This document shows, one piece after another, positions 22,292-33,600 of a stretch of DNA of 64,000 nucleotides. The stretch is from Alopecurus myosuroides (lineage: Eukaryota; Streptophyta; Magnoliopsida; Poales; Poaceae). Numbering within the stretch: the stretch's first letter is position 1; each line of letters opens with the position of its first letter. The position numbers and the translations under genes are program-made. A model generated the notes under the pieces. The model saw only the letters and a program-made list of their open reading frames with translations, ran no database searches and was not told where the DNA came from. The stretch lies in contig CM054062.1 of NCBI GenBank assembly GCA_028641055.1, positions 178,828,726 through 178,892,725 of the forward strand, in the 5' to 3' direction.

Positions 22292-22481
22292 TGGAGAGTG
22301 TGCCCCCTAGTTGGGAGGCACGCCCACGAGTATAGCAGCGGTAGCCCCCGAGCCCCCAGCGCTTAGGGAGGTCTTCTAGCTGGCTACCACCTCTAGAGAG
22401 AATAGCATCCGCTTCTTGGGGACCCTTTCGAGGTGTCCCACGTCATCTTTGTCGGCAGGGTGTGAGGTTGCCACCTCCTTG
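22292..22481. repeat. Target block duplicated across element C, right copy
   Basis: 190 bp matching 8514-8702. It joins the broken gag of C on its left and runs on its right, without any LTR remnant, into B sequence (TAGGCTTGTTCGATGG). This side therefore looks like an uninterrupted, empty insertion site. Confidence 0.9.
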
Positions 22482-24782
22482 TAGGCTTGTTCGATGGAGG
22501 TCATCGCGTCCTCCTTCTCGCCATGGATGGTGATGGTACCAGCAGGCCCAGGCAGCTTGGCGATGTTGTACGTGTGGTGCGTCACTGCCATGAACTTGGC
22601 AAGAGCTGGGTGGCCAAGGATAGCATTGTAGGGGAGGGCGATGTGTCCCACGTCGAAGTCGAGGGTCTCGGTATGGTAGTCTGACGAGTGCCGAGCGTGG
22701 CGGCGAGGCACACCTATCCTAGGGGGACCGTAGTTCTGTTGGTGACGCCGGTGAAGGGCCTCGTGGGAGCCATGCGCTTGTAGGGAACTTGCAACGTCTC
22801 GAACGTATGCACCGAGATGACATTGAGGCCCGCCCCCCATCAAGGAGCGTCTTGGTGATGTCGATGTTGTTGATTGTGGGGGTGCAGACCAACGGGATGG
22901 TGCCCACGGTCCTTGTGGACTTGGGGTTGTCGCGGACGTCGAAGGAGACCCTGTGCTCGGACCACTTGAGTGGTTTGGACGCCTCTATCCCTAGAAGGAC
23001 GGCATTGATATATCGCGAGATTTCTTGAAGTGGCGGTTGGAGAGGGGAGCTTGTGCCCTGCCAAGGATGCAGGCGATGTAGCATGTGGGCTCTTGGTAGC
23101 CCCCGCAGTTTTCCTCGCCATTGCCCTGGTTCCCCTTAGGGTGGTGTTGTGCGACAACGTTCACTTGAGGAGAGGGTGGGTTGGGGCGCTGCTCCTGCTG
23201 CTGCGGCGACTGCTGGTAGCCGTTGTTGTTGTAGCCACCGGTGTTGGTATTGTAGTTGTGTACCCGTTGTAGTTGTTCGGGCCGCGTTCCGCCGAGCGGC
23301 CGCCACGTCGAGGGTTGCGCTAGCTGCTGCCTCGAGAGTAGCCCTCCTGGCCATTCCTCATGAGGCGGTCGCCGCACATCTTCTCCAGCTGGAAGCAATC
23401 CTCCATGGAGTGGGAGTGCATTCTGTGAAATGCGTAGAAGGGGCGGTTGTCTACCACGAGAGCGGCGTCGCTGCTGCCGTGCTTGCGCTCGAGCTCTGCC
23501 GCCAGGATGACTGGAGCCTTGCGCTTGGCATCCGCGTTATCGCTCTGGGTCTTGGCTTTGGCCTTGGGAGCCACTGGCTTGGATTCGTCGGCATTAGTGT
23601 TGTGACTGAAGAGGCGACCATCCTTGGCCTTGGCGCATGTGTCGGCCATGTCCGCGAGCTCGACAGGGGAAGTGAGGTCATCCCTGATGCCGAGTTCTTC
23701 GAGCATGCGCTCATTGGTGACCCCCTCACGGAAGACGGAGATGACGTTCGCATCGGCGATGCATGCGATTTTGTTGCGCGTCTGGCCGAAGCCCTGCAGG
23801 TAGTGGCGAAGTGTTTCGCCAGGCACTGGCGTATGCCGCGTAGGTCATTGTAGGTGAGGGGGAGCTCGTAGGAGCCTTTGAAGTTGGCGACAAATTGGAG
23901 GCACGGTTCCTTGTACGACTCGATGGAGCCCTCTGACAGGTTGATGAGCAGATGAGGGCGGCTCCCTTGAGACCCATGGGAAGCTAGTTGGCCATGCATT
24001 TTTCGTCCCCCTTCGAAGCGCACACGCCAAGGTTGTACAGCTACAGGAAGTCGAGGGGTGGTGGTGTCGTCTTAGCGGGAGGGCAGCGTTGGGTTAAACT
24101 ACGGCGGCCTTGTGACCGTGCGAAGCTGCTTGGTGAATGCGACACAGCCCCCGACGTAGACCGTGGCGCCTGTGTCGATGTCCGTCGGGCGGTTGGCGCG
24201 ACCGGCTTTGACGAGGTCACGGATGGTGCGCCGCTTGCACTCATGACTGCGTTCGATCTATACGTGCGCGTCGGGCCGGGTGCGTAAGATCTGGCAATAT
24301 TGTTGCTCTTTTCGGGCACTTTGGTGGTGTGGGCCTTGGCAGGGACGCGAGTACGGGGATCGCCCTGCACCGGCGTCATTGCACAGTGGGAAGGGGGGGC
24401 GCGCCATGAGCTGTCGTGCTCTTGGGCTGGCCAGTGCCGCCTCCCCGCGACGGTTGGAGGGGGATGTTTGTGGCAATGACCAGCTCCTAGAGGCGGGCGA
24501 GCCATGCGGCGTGCCCTTCCAGCGCGGGCGAGTGTGCGGGCAGCTCCCAGACCAGCAGCAGGTCTACGGAGGGGGTGGGTGCTCCCGGCGTATCTGATGG
24601 TGGTGGCTAAGACACATGTCGTCTTTGCGCCGGTGAGGCCGCGTTGCGGCAGGTCGTCGTTGTTGTCGTTGCCTGTCGGGTTAGCCTAGCCTCTATGGCA
24701 AGCGTGCTCGTCTTGGGTGGGACGAGGGCTGGTCCGGGCAGCTGGTGCCATGGCAACGAGGAGGTGAGGAGTTCCTTAGTCC
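22376..24782 (-). pseudogene. Decayed gag and protease of element B
   Basis: Minus-strand remnants in several frames. From the N-terminal side: low-similarity segments at 24041-24505; a Gag core at 23320-24023 with LRHYLQGFGQTRNK and a knuckle-like HSMEDCFQLEKMC; a Gln/Asn-rich stretch around 23140-23290; then a protease-like region at 22376-23084. The latter contains LLDGG followed by a one-base insertion in a G run, then GHPALAKFMAVTHHTYNIAKLPGP. It ends at a stop near 22376. This is the retrotransposon_gag plus aspartic protease arrangement of Tat-like elements, and nothing polymerase-like follows. At least three frame changes show it is dead. Confidence 0.7.
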
Positions 24783-24800
24783 CCTACGTGGCGTGCCAAA
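24783..24800 (-). other. Putative primer-binding site of element B
   Basis: The plus-strand CCTACGTGGCGTGCCAAA immediately precedes the LTR end at 24801, so the minus strand would be the primer site (TTTGGCACGCC...). It does not match initiator methionine tRNA. The tRNA is not identified. Confidence 0.45.
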
Positions 24801-25681
24801 TGTCGAAGAATAGTGTATCAATTTACAGGAACTCTCAGGAGGTTCGAACACTGGGGGCTAACCACACTTATCACACCTCTCGAGAGGCTTCTCAAGGAGA
24901 GCTTGAGATCAGCAACAATGGTGGCACGGGGAGTTTACCTAGGTTCGGGCCACCTTGCGGTGTAAAACCCTACTCCTGCTTGTCTGATGGATTGCACTGT
25001 TGTAGTTACAATACAAGATGTGAGCTTGTGCTCGGGTCAGATTAGAAGGGTTCCGAGTGAATTGAGCTCCCTCCGCTACAGAGGCCAAAGGGATCCCCTT
25101 ATACTGGCGTTTGGACCTCCTTCCCGCTCATTCTGGGCGGGAAAGGGCTACCATAAGGTTCTAAAGAGGGGACAGGCGGAGCTCTGCGGCGCCTGCCGGT
25201 CTTGATCATTGAGGATAGCGCCACCGTCCATGGCAGTGTAGTGGGGGCTCCCGGTGATGTTTCCTCCGTCTTGTAGCGTCGTGCTGATCTTCTTGCACCG
25301 AAGAGGAAGTCATGTGGCGGCTCTTTGGCATGGGCAGCTGTCGCCCACGCTTTATACACGAGAATGACAACTATTTGCCAATGTGGCTCTGCGCCACCTC
25401 CGTCAGCGTGCAGGAGAGTTGGCGTTTAGCCACACATGGCATGTCTCCTCCTGAGCAGGGACGCCCTCTGGAGAGGAGCGGGGACAATGTGGTACTCCTC
25501 CCCAAAGGCAGGTGACGAGCCCCCCTAGATGGACCAGCCTCCTGCTGGCTGAGCCCTGTCGAGAGCGGGGTCTTGCCAAGAGACTTCCCCTTCGCGAGTC
25601 GCACTTGATGGAGCCTTAAACGCCCAGTAAGCTGGGCTATAACAGTCGGTCCGAGATACCCTGGTATCCATGGGCCCGACA
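24801..25681 (-). mobile_element. Right (5') LTR of element B
   Basis: 881 bp, TGTCGAAGAA to GGGCCCGACA on the plus strand. It is homologous to 1896-2802 with many differences. A TATA-like sequence on the minus strand lies near 25096-25106. The ORFs in it have no domains. Confidence 0.75.
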
Positions 25682-25960
25682 GCGGCGCACAGGCTTTGCC
25701 CGATGGCGAGGAAAGGGAGAAGATCGCGAGGGGCCGACGTCGGGATGGTTAGGGCCGCCGGTTCCCCGTGTCACCTCGAGGTGAGACAAGAGAGGGTTGA
25801 GCTCTTTAGTTCTAAGGGGTCCTAATCCTCAGTAAATTTATGTGAAAATTATTCGAATGCAAGATGTCATGATTATCACGTATCAATGTGCACACATGGA
25901 AAGAACGGTCCTTTATTATAGCCTTATAGGCAAGGATAAGGCAAATGTGGTTGTAACAAG
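25682..25960. other. Unassigned sequence between B and the Harbinger element
   Basis: 279 bases without recognised coding sequence, RNA gene or terminal repeat. It is AT-rich from about 25840 on and is presumed to be older flanking DNA. Confidence 0.4.
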
Positions 25961-26065
25961 TTAGAGCATCTCCAGGGCCCCAGGAGCCCCCCAGGGCGAC
26001 TTTTTTTTTGCGCTGGTACACCGTTTTTCGCCCAGCCACGCCCGCAGCGCGTCGAATAGCGCCGG
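25961..26065 (+). mobile_element. Left end of a PIF/Harbinger-type transposon
   Basis: TTA (25961-25963) is followed by a terminus GAGCATCTCCAGGGCCCCAG. A TTA target duplication next to a GAGCATCTCC-type end is typical of grass PIF/Harbinger elements. The element is cut by retrotransposon A after GCCGG (26061-26065) and resumes at 63286, where its transposase remnant is found. The far terminus lies beyond the window. Confidence 0.7.
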
Positions 26066-26949
26066 TGTCGTGGTGGTGTCACGGCAGATGCCATAGGATG
26101 GCTAAAGATGTGGGGACGAAGGACGCTGGAGGTGCTCGGGGAGGGATCACGCGACGAGTAGACGCGTGAGGTGAAGATCAAACACTGCAAACAACACGAT
26201 CTACCCAGGTTCAGGGCCCTCGTGAGGAGGTAAAACCCCTACTCCTGCCTTTCTCTATGTATTCTGGTGTCTCACCGAGTAGTCACAGTACAAATGTTCT
26301 TGCTACCGAGTAGCCACTCTTCTCTCTCCGAGTAGGATTAGGTCAAGGATCTCTACGTGTGATCCAGCCCGAGTCTCCTATGTGATCGTGTCTCGCGCAG
26401 GAGGCGGCTGGGCACCTTATATACCGGTGCCCTGCCGGATACAGCCAAATACAAACAAGTGTCAACATTGTGTGCACATCGTCCTTCTTCCGAGTTCCCG
26501 CTGACAGCTTTGGCTTCTAAGCTTGTCCTGATGCAGAAAGTCGTTGGGCAAAACCAAGTAACCAGTCTGTTATCACTGTACGAACACAGAGTAGGTCCCC
26601 CCTATCCTGCGACGCCCTGCTGCCACACTGTCGCTGTCAGGCACGCCGTCCCCAGATGAACAGTGCTGTGAACAGTGCCAAGTACGGACCCGGGATACGC
26701 GGGATCCTGTGTCAGAACGGCTCCTTTGACTTCTGGCCCGAGTAGGTTCCCGCCAGTTTTACTCGGGCCAACTCTTCTACTCGAACAGATATATCTTGCT
26801 TGATATCTCCTTCTGGTCATCTTTTTGTGAGACCGAGTAGCAGTCGACCGGGTAGCAAGTACCGGGTAGGCGGCTACTCGACCAAACCTCTATTCTGATT
26901 GTTGCCTTTACCACTTGCCTTTACCCTACTCGGGGGCAACCCCCCGACA
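26066..26949 (-). mobile_element. Left (3') LTR of element A
   Basis: 884 bp, TGTCGTGGTGG to CCCCCCGACA on the plus strand. TATATAAG on the minus strand at about 26416-26424 marks the promoter, so U3 is on the right and R-U5 on the left. The heptamer CGAGTAG or its complement recurs many times. The U5-R part is the homologue of each arm of palindrome P. Confidence 0.92.
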
Positions 26950-27476
26950 GCAGTCCCCGAAGCTGGTAGAGCCCTGCGAACTCGTTCACTGGGCCCTTCC
27001 AGCTTAAAAACCAAGCTTGGCAACCTTGCTCTTGAACCTCAATATGCCGAATGAAACCTCCGAGTAGCATTTCGAAGAGTACCTTGAGTTTCCTTTCTTC
27101 CGAATAGAGCTAGCCTCCTTCTCTGTAACCGAGTAAAAAGACTTAGGGAATTTCTTCAATCGAATCTCTGCAGCGCAGAGCACAATCCGGCTTTCCGTGC
27201 TGCAACTGGACACGTGTCACGCATCCAGGACCGCGACGCCTCGCTGCCGAGACCCTGACAGGCCACGCGCCCAGTTTTCACGGAGCGGGCCCACGACCTC
27301 GTAATGTCCCATCACGCGCAGTAATTAGCCACGATCTCGTCGTGGGATCAATTGCGGCCGTTACGCGCGCGTTCCACGCTGTGTGCGTTTCTAACCGGCC
27401 ACAGACCCCACACCGCACGATTTATTGCCACGATCGATCCCACTACTCCAATTCGTAACGGTTACCCGTGGTGCGG

Positions 27477-27484
27477 TATAAATA
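27477..27484 (+). promoter_or_regulatory. TATA box of the antisense gene of A
   Basis: TATAAATA on the plus strand, 165 bases upstream of the chosen ATG at 27649. Transcription starting about 30 bases downstream would give a leader of roughly 135 bases containing CT-rich and CCG-rich sequence. This is a promoter separate from the LTR promoters and facing the opposite way. Confidence 0.65.
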
Positions 27485-27648
27485 CCCCCACGGTAACTTC
27501 CTCTTCTTCTTCCCCTGCACTTTCCTCTTCTGCCTCTCTGTTTCTCCGCCGCCGCAGAGCTCTCCGCCGCCGCGCAACTCTTTGCGCCGCCGCGGATTCA
27601 TCCAGTCCACCCAACTCTTCCAATTTCCACCACTTCCTACTCGCAGCC

Positions 27649-30600
27649 ATGGCTCGTGGCGATAGTGCTCGCGCCGGCTGGGCTGGCTCCGATGTCACCG
27701 TCGATGACTGCTCGTGGCTTGTGAACACCCGGAGGGTTCCTCCTGGTGTTCAGTGCCGGCCGTCCGACGACGAGATTGTTCCGGCCCCGCAGGAGGGCGA
27801 ACACGTCGTCTTCCTCGCGCATTTCGCGCGAGGATTCGGCCTCCCTGCTTCCGATTTCCTCCGTTCCCTTCTCGACCACTACGGTCTTCAGATGCATCAC
27901 CTTCCTCCTAATGCGGTGGTCTTCCTTTCCTACCACGCCGTGGTGTGCGAAGCCTTCCTCGGCGTTCGCCCCACGACGGAGACGTGGTCGAAGTATTTCT
28001 TCTTCCGCCAACAGAGTCAAGGCAAGAAGGACGGGGCGGCCGCCAGCAGCCGGACAACCGATACCGGCAGCGCCATGATGGTGCAGCGGACGGGAACCAA
28101 GCACCCTCGCATTAAGGGATTGGATTCTGTCCGCAAGTGGCAGAAGTCCTTTCTGTACGTGAAGAACATCCCCGCCACGAAGGATGCCAAGATCGAGGAC
28201 CGCATCAATCTGCCCCCTTGGAGCAGTCGAGCTCCTACCGGGCAGAACTGGAAGAGCAAGCCATCCAACAGCAGGAATCTGACTCAGATGGAGGAACGGC
28301 TCGCCTATCTGATCGGAGAAGGGCTGAAGAGCGACGATCCAGTCGCCTGCTGGATCCGCAACCGAGTGTTGCCTCTGCAACGACGCTCCCACCCCATGTG
28401 CTACATGGGCGGCCCTCGCGACTGTACTCGGACGACTACGTTCGAGCTCAGCAACGCGGATGTCGCCGCGCACGCAAGGTCCATCCTGACCACGGGCCTC
28501 CGAGACAATTGGCAGTATGGCTTCATCCCATACAGCCGTACGAAGCCGATTGAACGGGTATGTACTTCTTACTCTGCTTCCAATACATGCAATCCGAGTA
28601 GATAGCTTCCTCTCCTTGCTGCGACTAGCACTCGCATTCTGCGCCGAGTAGGGCGCTTAGCGGAACTGCTCAGGCTTAGTATGCTTGCTGTTGCACGCCT
28701 TGTCGGGTAGCACACTTAGGAGAAACACTTAGGCTTAATGTGCTTGATGTTTGCACGCCTTGCCGAGTAGGACACTTAGGAGAAACACTTAGGCTTAATG
28801 TGCTTGATGTTTGCACGCCTTGCCGAGTAGGACACTTAGCCGAACCGTTTAGGCTTATTGTGCTTGATGTCTGCACGCCTAGTCGGATAGAATGTCTTCA
28901 CGCTACTCGACTCACTCTGCGATGTTTCTCTATTCTTCAGGTCCTTGACCGCCAGCTTGCTGAGAGCTGTGAACGCTTCGAGGGCAACTGGTCAGATGAC
29001 CGAGAAGAAGATGACGTGGTTTCCTTCGAGACCGCGGACAAGCTCAATCCTCCTGAGGCCGCCCAGACGAGTAGGCACCGTGTCGATGCGTCCGTCCGCG
29101 ACTGGACCGAGGACGAAGATGAAGGTAATTGAACTCATCCTGTCTGGTCGCGAGCTGCACAAACTAACTGCTTCCTGCTTCTGAATCGCCCTTCTTCCTT
29201 TCTATTTCAAAGGTGATGCCGACGCTGAGGACGGAGGCGAGGATGAGGACGACGATGAAGGTGAGGACGAGGACGATGCAGCCCTGGTCGTCCCACCTCT
29301 TTCAGTTGCTGCTCCTGTCACCCGCAAGCGGGCGGGTAGTGGCGCCCAAGAACCCCCTCCAAGAAGAAGAAAACCGAGAAGCCAGTCACCGAGAAGACGA
29401 CCAAGAAGGTCGTGAAGAGGAAACGACCACCGATCCCTAGCCGCAAGGGGTAAGTTCCTTCTCGATCATACGCTTTGGTTCACTTTGTTCTTCCCGGTTG
29501 ATTCCCAATTCTTTTGCTTTGCTGTTTCCTCTGCCCTCTTCTTATTCTGAATGGAATTTTCTCTTCAGAGCCCCCTTGGACGCGGATGCCGCTCGTGCGC
29601 CCACGAAGACCAAGAAGAAAGCCGCCATTGACGTTGATAAACTCATCAACCTCGACGGCGACGAAAACGAAACCGCCAAGGCGCAAGCGGAGGACTCCGA
29701 CGAGGCTCCGTACAGGGATACCGACGCCCACGACGTTGAGCAGGAGCAGCAGTCCCGCGCCGAGCAGGAGGCGCAGGATGCTGCTCACCAGGAGTTGCCA
29801 CCTTCCCCTCCAGCCACCAGGGCTGAAGAAAACCAAGATCCAGACCATGAGATGCATGACGACGCCGCCCTTGAGCGGCAGGAAGAAAAAGAAGAGCAGC
29901 CAGCGACAGGGGCTGCTGAACAAGAAGATCCCGCGGCCCAGCCGCGGGTAGAAGAACCGGATGCCTCACAGCCAGATCCCGCTGCCGAGCAGCGGGTAGA
30001 AACAGCCGTCACGACGGAGCAGTACCCACTTAGCGATACGCAACCCGACGCAGCGCAGGGTAGCGCCCAACCGGATGCCGCGCCGGTTAGCGCACCCCTG
30101 GCGCCGCCTACTGATCAAGGTACCTCCTCCAGTGCACCAGATTCTTCCTTGGTGCAGAAAACCAAAGCTACAGCCAGCCCTCCGGCCAGGCCGGTTACAA
30201 GGAAGAACGCTCAGGATGCTGCAGAAAAGGAGGCCGCCGAGAAGAAGGCCGCCGAGAAGAAGAATACCGAGAAGAAGAAAACTGAGAAGCCGATCGCCGA
30301 GAAGCCAACCGCTCAGAAGGAGAAAGCTAAGAAGCGGGCTGCCGAGATGCCGCCGCCAACATCAACTGTTCAGCCCGGTCAGTTGGCTATCCGCGACCCT
30401 GGCGCGGCTGCTGGCGCCGTTGCTGCATCCGGCGTCTCAGATCCACCCTGCTACCCTCCATACATGGTGAAGGTCAGCCAGCAGCACCAGATTGGCTTCA
30501 CCTCCAAGGAACGGAATCTTGCTCTTCAGAAAGGGAAGAAGGCCGTGGCAGTGGACTCCAGGCCCCCGGCCCCAAATCAAGACAAATATCTGTCCATTTC

Positions 30601-33600
30601 CTCGCGTGGAGTTCAGGATCAGGCGGTGACGTCCCAGGGCCTCGAGCAGGTACTTGACTTGATTGGCTTCATCGATGCCAAGTGGGACAGCAAGGTTCTT
30701 GGCAATACGAACTGGAACGGCACGGATTTGGGCGAGATAGACCATATGCGTGTCGACTGGAACAAGGTAGACCTGGGTTACAAACCCATGACTGTCTCAT
30801 CCACCTCTGCTACGCTTGCCGCCAAGATGTTTGTCCACCGCAAGAACGCCGAAGACCTTGAGCAATCCTACGCGGTAAGTTCCTACTCATCCCTCCGAGT
30901 TGCATTTTCACTTCTCTTCTACTCGTCTTCTTTTCCTTATCCATCACCCAGTCCCCGAGATTCTGGCCGAGTAGACGGATACTCTCTCGAGTAGCCGCCT
31001 TCTCGGGCTGAATCTCTACTATCTTGCCTGATTCTTTTTTCTTTTGCTTCTCAGAATAGCGTACTGAAGCGGACCGACTTGCATCGTCGGCTACTCTGGA
31101 ACCATGCTGTTGCCAGGAGGCGCATTGCCGCCCTGGAAAAAGAGAAGATAGCCGCCGAGGAAGCTGATAAGGAAGTGATAAATAGCACCCTGAGGCTGTC
31201 TGAAGTTGAAGGTACGCTTTTAGTGTCAGACCCCGGACCCAGAGATATACACACTGTTATGTGCTCCTAGCCATGAAATCACAAGGGCTTCAGGGTTACC
31301 AGCCCCGGCCGCAACAAACAACGGCAGGCAGACCGGATTCATCGGCACGTAGTCCGGATCCCCGGTCTACTACTCCTTGTGTCCATGCTAGTCATAACCA
31401 ACTATGCATATCCAAGTGTCCACGAGTCGGATGAAACTGAAGGAACGGGACCAAAGTTATACAGAGCTGCTATGTGTCCAGAAAGTGCAACAACAATCGA
31501 GGGTTACTGGGGTTACCTCGCCCCAGGCCGATCAAATCGACAGGCGGGCTCGGACATGGATCATCGGCTCCACAACCCCTCGACTGCGACAACTATACAG
31601 GCATAGCCAAAACTGTATAACAATGAGCTCGGAACCAACAATCGATCAAAGCAGCACTCTAGACATGAAGCTTTATTAAGCAAGTAATACTAGAGTAAAG
31701 CTTACAAACAGAGGTCACACGACCCAACATTACATTAGACAACGGAAAGCATAATATGTTGCTATTCAACAAGAACCAAAAAGGCCTAAGAGGCCGCAAC
31801 ATAAGGCGACGTCCCAGCCCATAGATTCCAGGCTGCTACCTGGGAAACCCCAAACTATCCGTCGATGTCCACGTTGAAACACCACCGAATGTATGGAACT
31901 CCACCTGAACCAAATTGAAGCAAACATGAGTACGGGAGGTACTCAACAAGACTTAGCTAACCTATTATACACCCGCTTGTTCGAAAAGGGTTTATGAAGG
32001 TTGTTTTGCATAAAGCCAACTTTGTTTCGAATTGAGGGAGATAGAGAAGTTTTTCACAAATCTTTTAAAAGAATACCCTTTTCTCGGGTATTGCCTTCAG
32101 AACCTTTGAAGCATCATCTTCAACACCGATAACTGGAACCACCTCTTAAAACTAAACATCCATTGTCAACATCTTTTACGTCATATTTAAGTTATCTATG
32201 ATCTCAGGATCCGTCACCAAGTTGTCCTTAACCGCGGACACGGCTTTTCGAAAAGATTAAAACCCTGCAGGGGTGTACAACTTTACCCACACGTATCAAC
32301 CGACTCTTAATGCCAAGCTATTGGCACAATTCCGACGATGTGCCGGCAGAGGGTGGCTGACCACGATCTTTCCCTTGCTTCGCCTATTCCATGAGTCGCT
32401 CCGAGTAGAGATGGACCGCCAATAGGGAGTGGCCATCTCCTGCCGGGTCTCTATCGTTGTGCGCAATGCTCGACGGTTACCTTCCCGCAGAGCGCCGATA
32501 CACCACCACGTCCTAGTTTTGAAAACGTTTTGATATCCCCAGCAAATCCAAATGGAACGCCCGAACTAGGCAACTCATGGAACAAACTAGACAAGTTGAA
32601 ACCGAGGGGAATCCAATCCCCGTGTGGTTGCACGATCAGTCTTGGCTTCAAAGGCGAGAACTCGCTCCTAGGGGCATGAACGAGGCAAATCACCACATTC
32701 CATGTCGCAACTCATCCAAGCCTTTTATCATATTAACCACACATCTCAAACCTTACCACGTCATCCTGTCATACTAGATTCATTTCGTAACTCTGATTCA
32801 TCAACCGGATGGAGCAGAGATAAACAGGCAGGTATGACTAAGCATGGCATATTTGAGGCTTTGGCGATACACACAAACAAATCCTATGTCAGCTAGGAGC
32901 ATGGAATCATGATATCTGGTTTATGCAACTAAATAGGATAACTCTATCTACCGACTCAAAATACTTTGTAAAGCATGCATCGTACGAGAAGGAAAACACT
33001 TCGAAAACATATATGGGCAGATAAGAGGTTATGCTTGCCTTGCTTCAAGAAAACCAGAGAAAGCTTCGGGAAATAAGTGCTTGACTTGGTTGTTTAGACC
33101 AAGTATTCAGCAACAGGGGTGTCGAACTTCTCTCCGGATTCGAGGTCTACCAATAAGAGCAAACACCGGAAAGAGAGAGAACAACACTCAAAACAGGCAT
33201 CGATGCAATGCTCAATATGTATGAATGAACATTTGAATGCATTAAAGAGAAGCCCTAAACGCGGTTCATGGGTTTCTAGGATTCATATGTTAAACATGCA
33301 CTTTTACTGAATTTAGTCCCGAAATGGACCTCGGAGACCGATTCGGGCAATTCTGAAAGTAACACTAATTTTAATTGCTCAAAAGAGGTTGAAAACACCA
33401 TAACTAGGTTGCACTTGTCATTCTAAGCATTTTGACATATAACTTTTAATTTTCTAATTTTCTTGAATAAAAACTTATTTTCTTTACTTTAAATGATTTA
33501 AATAATGCTCAAAATTCAACTTTGTCAAAAATGTGTGCAAATGATATGAACATGTAGATTACATTTTTCTGAACAAAATGGTATATTGAACATATTTTTC

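Larger units (their letters stand above)
1896..25681 (-). mobile_element. Gypsy element B, polymerase-less, nested
   Basis: An old minus-strand LTR retrotransposon with related LTRs at 1896-2802 and 24801-25681. Reading the minus strand from the right, it holds the 5' LTR, a primer site, decayed gag with a protease-like region (22376-24790), a spacer (7525-8702 and 22292-22375), an antisense gene remnant on the plus strand (3075-7524) and the 3' LTR. I find no RT, RNase H or integrase sequence belonging to B, so it looks non-autonomous. Palindrome P and element C are inserted in it. The outer flanks are TGAAA and GCGGC, so no target duplication is visible. The two LTRs differ by well over 10% by eye, making B the oldest element here. 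Confidence 0.75.

Noticed and set aside
27352..27648. Upstream extension of exon 1 of the antisense gene
   Set aside because: The frame is open, but it crosses the TATA box at 27477, so translation more likely starts at 27649.
28694..28888. CRISPR-like array
   Set aside because: Repeats are adjacent without unique spacers and lie in a plant retrotransposon intron.
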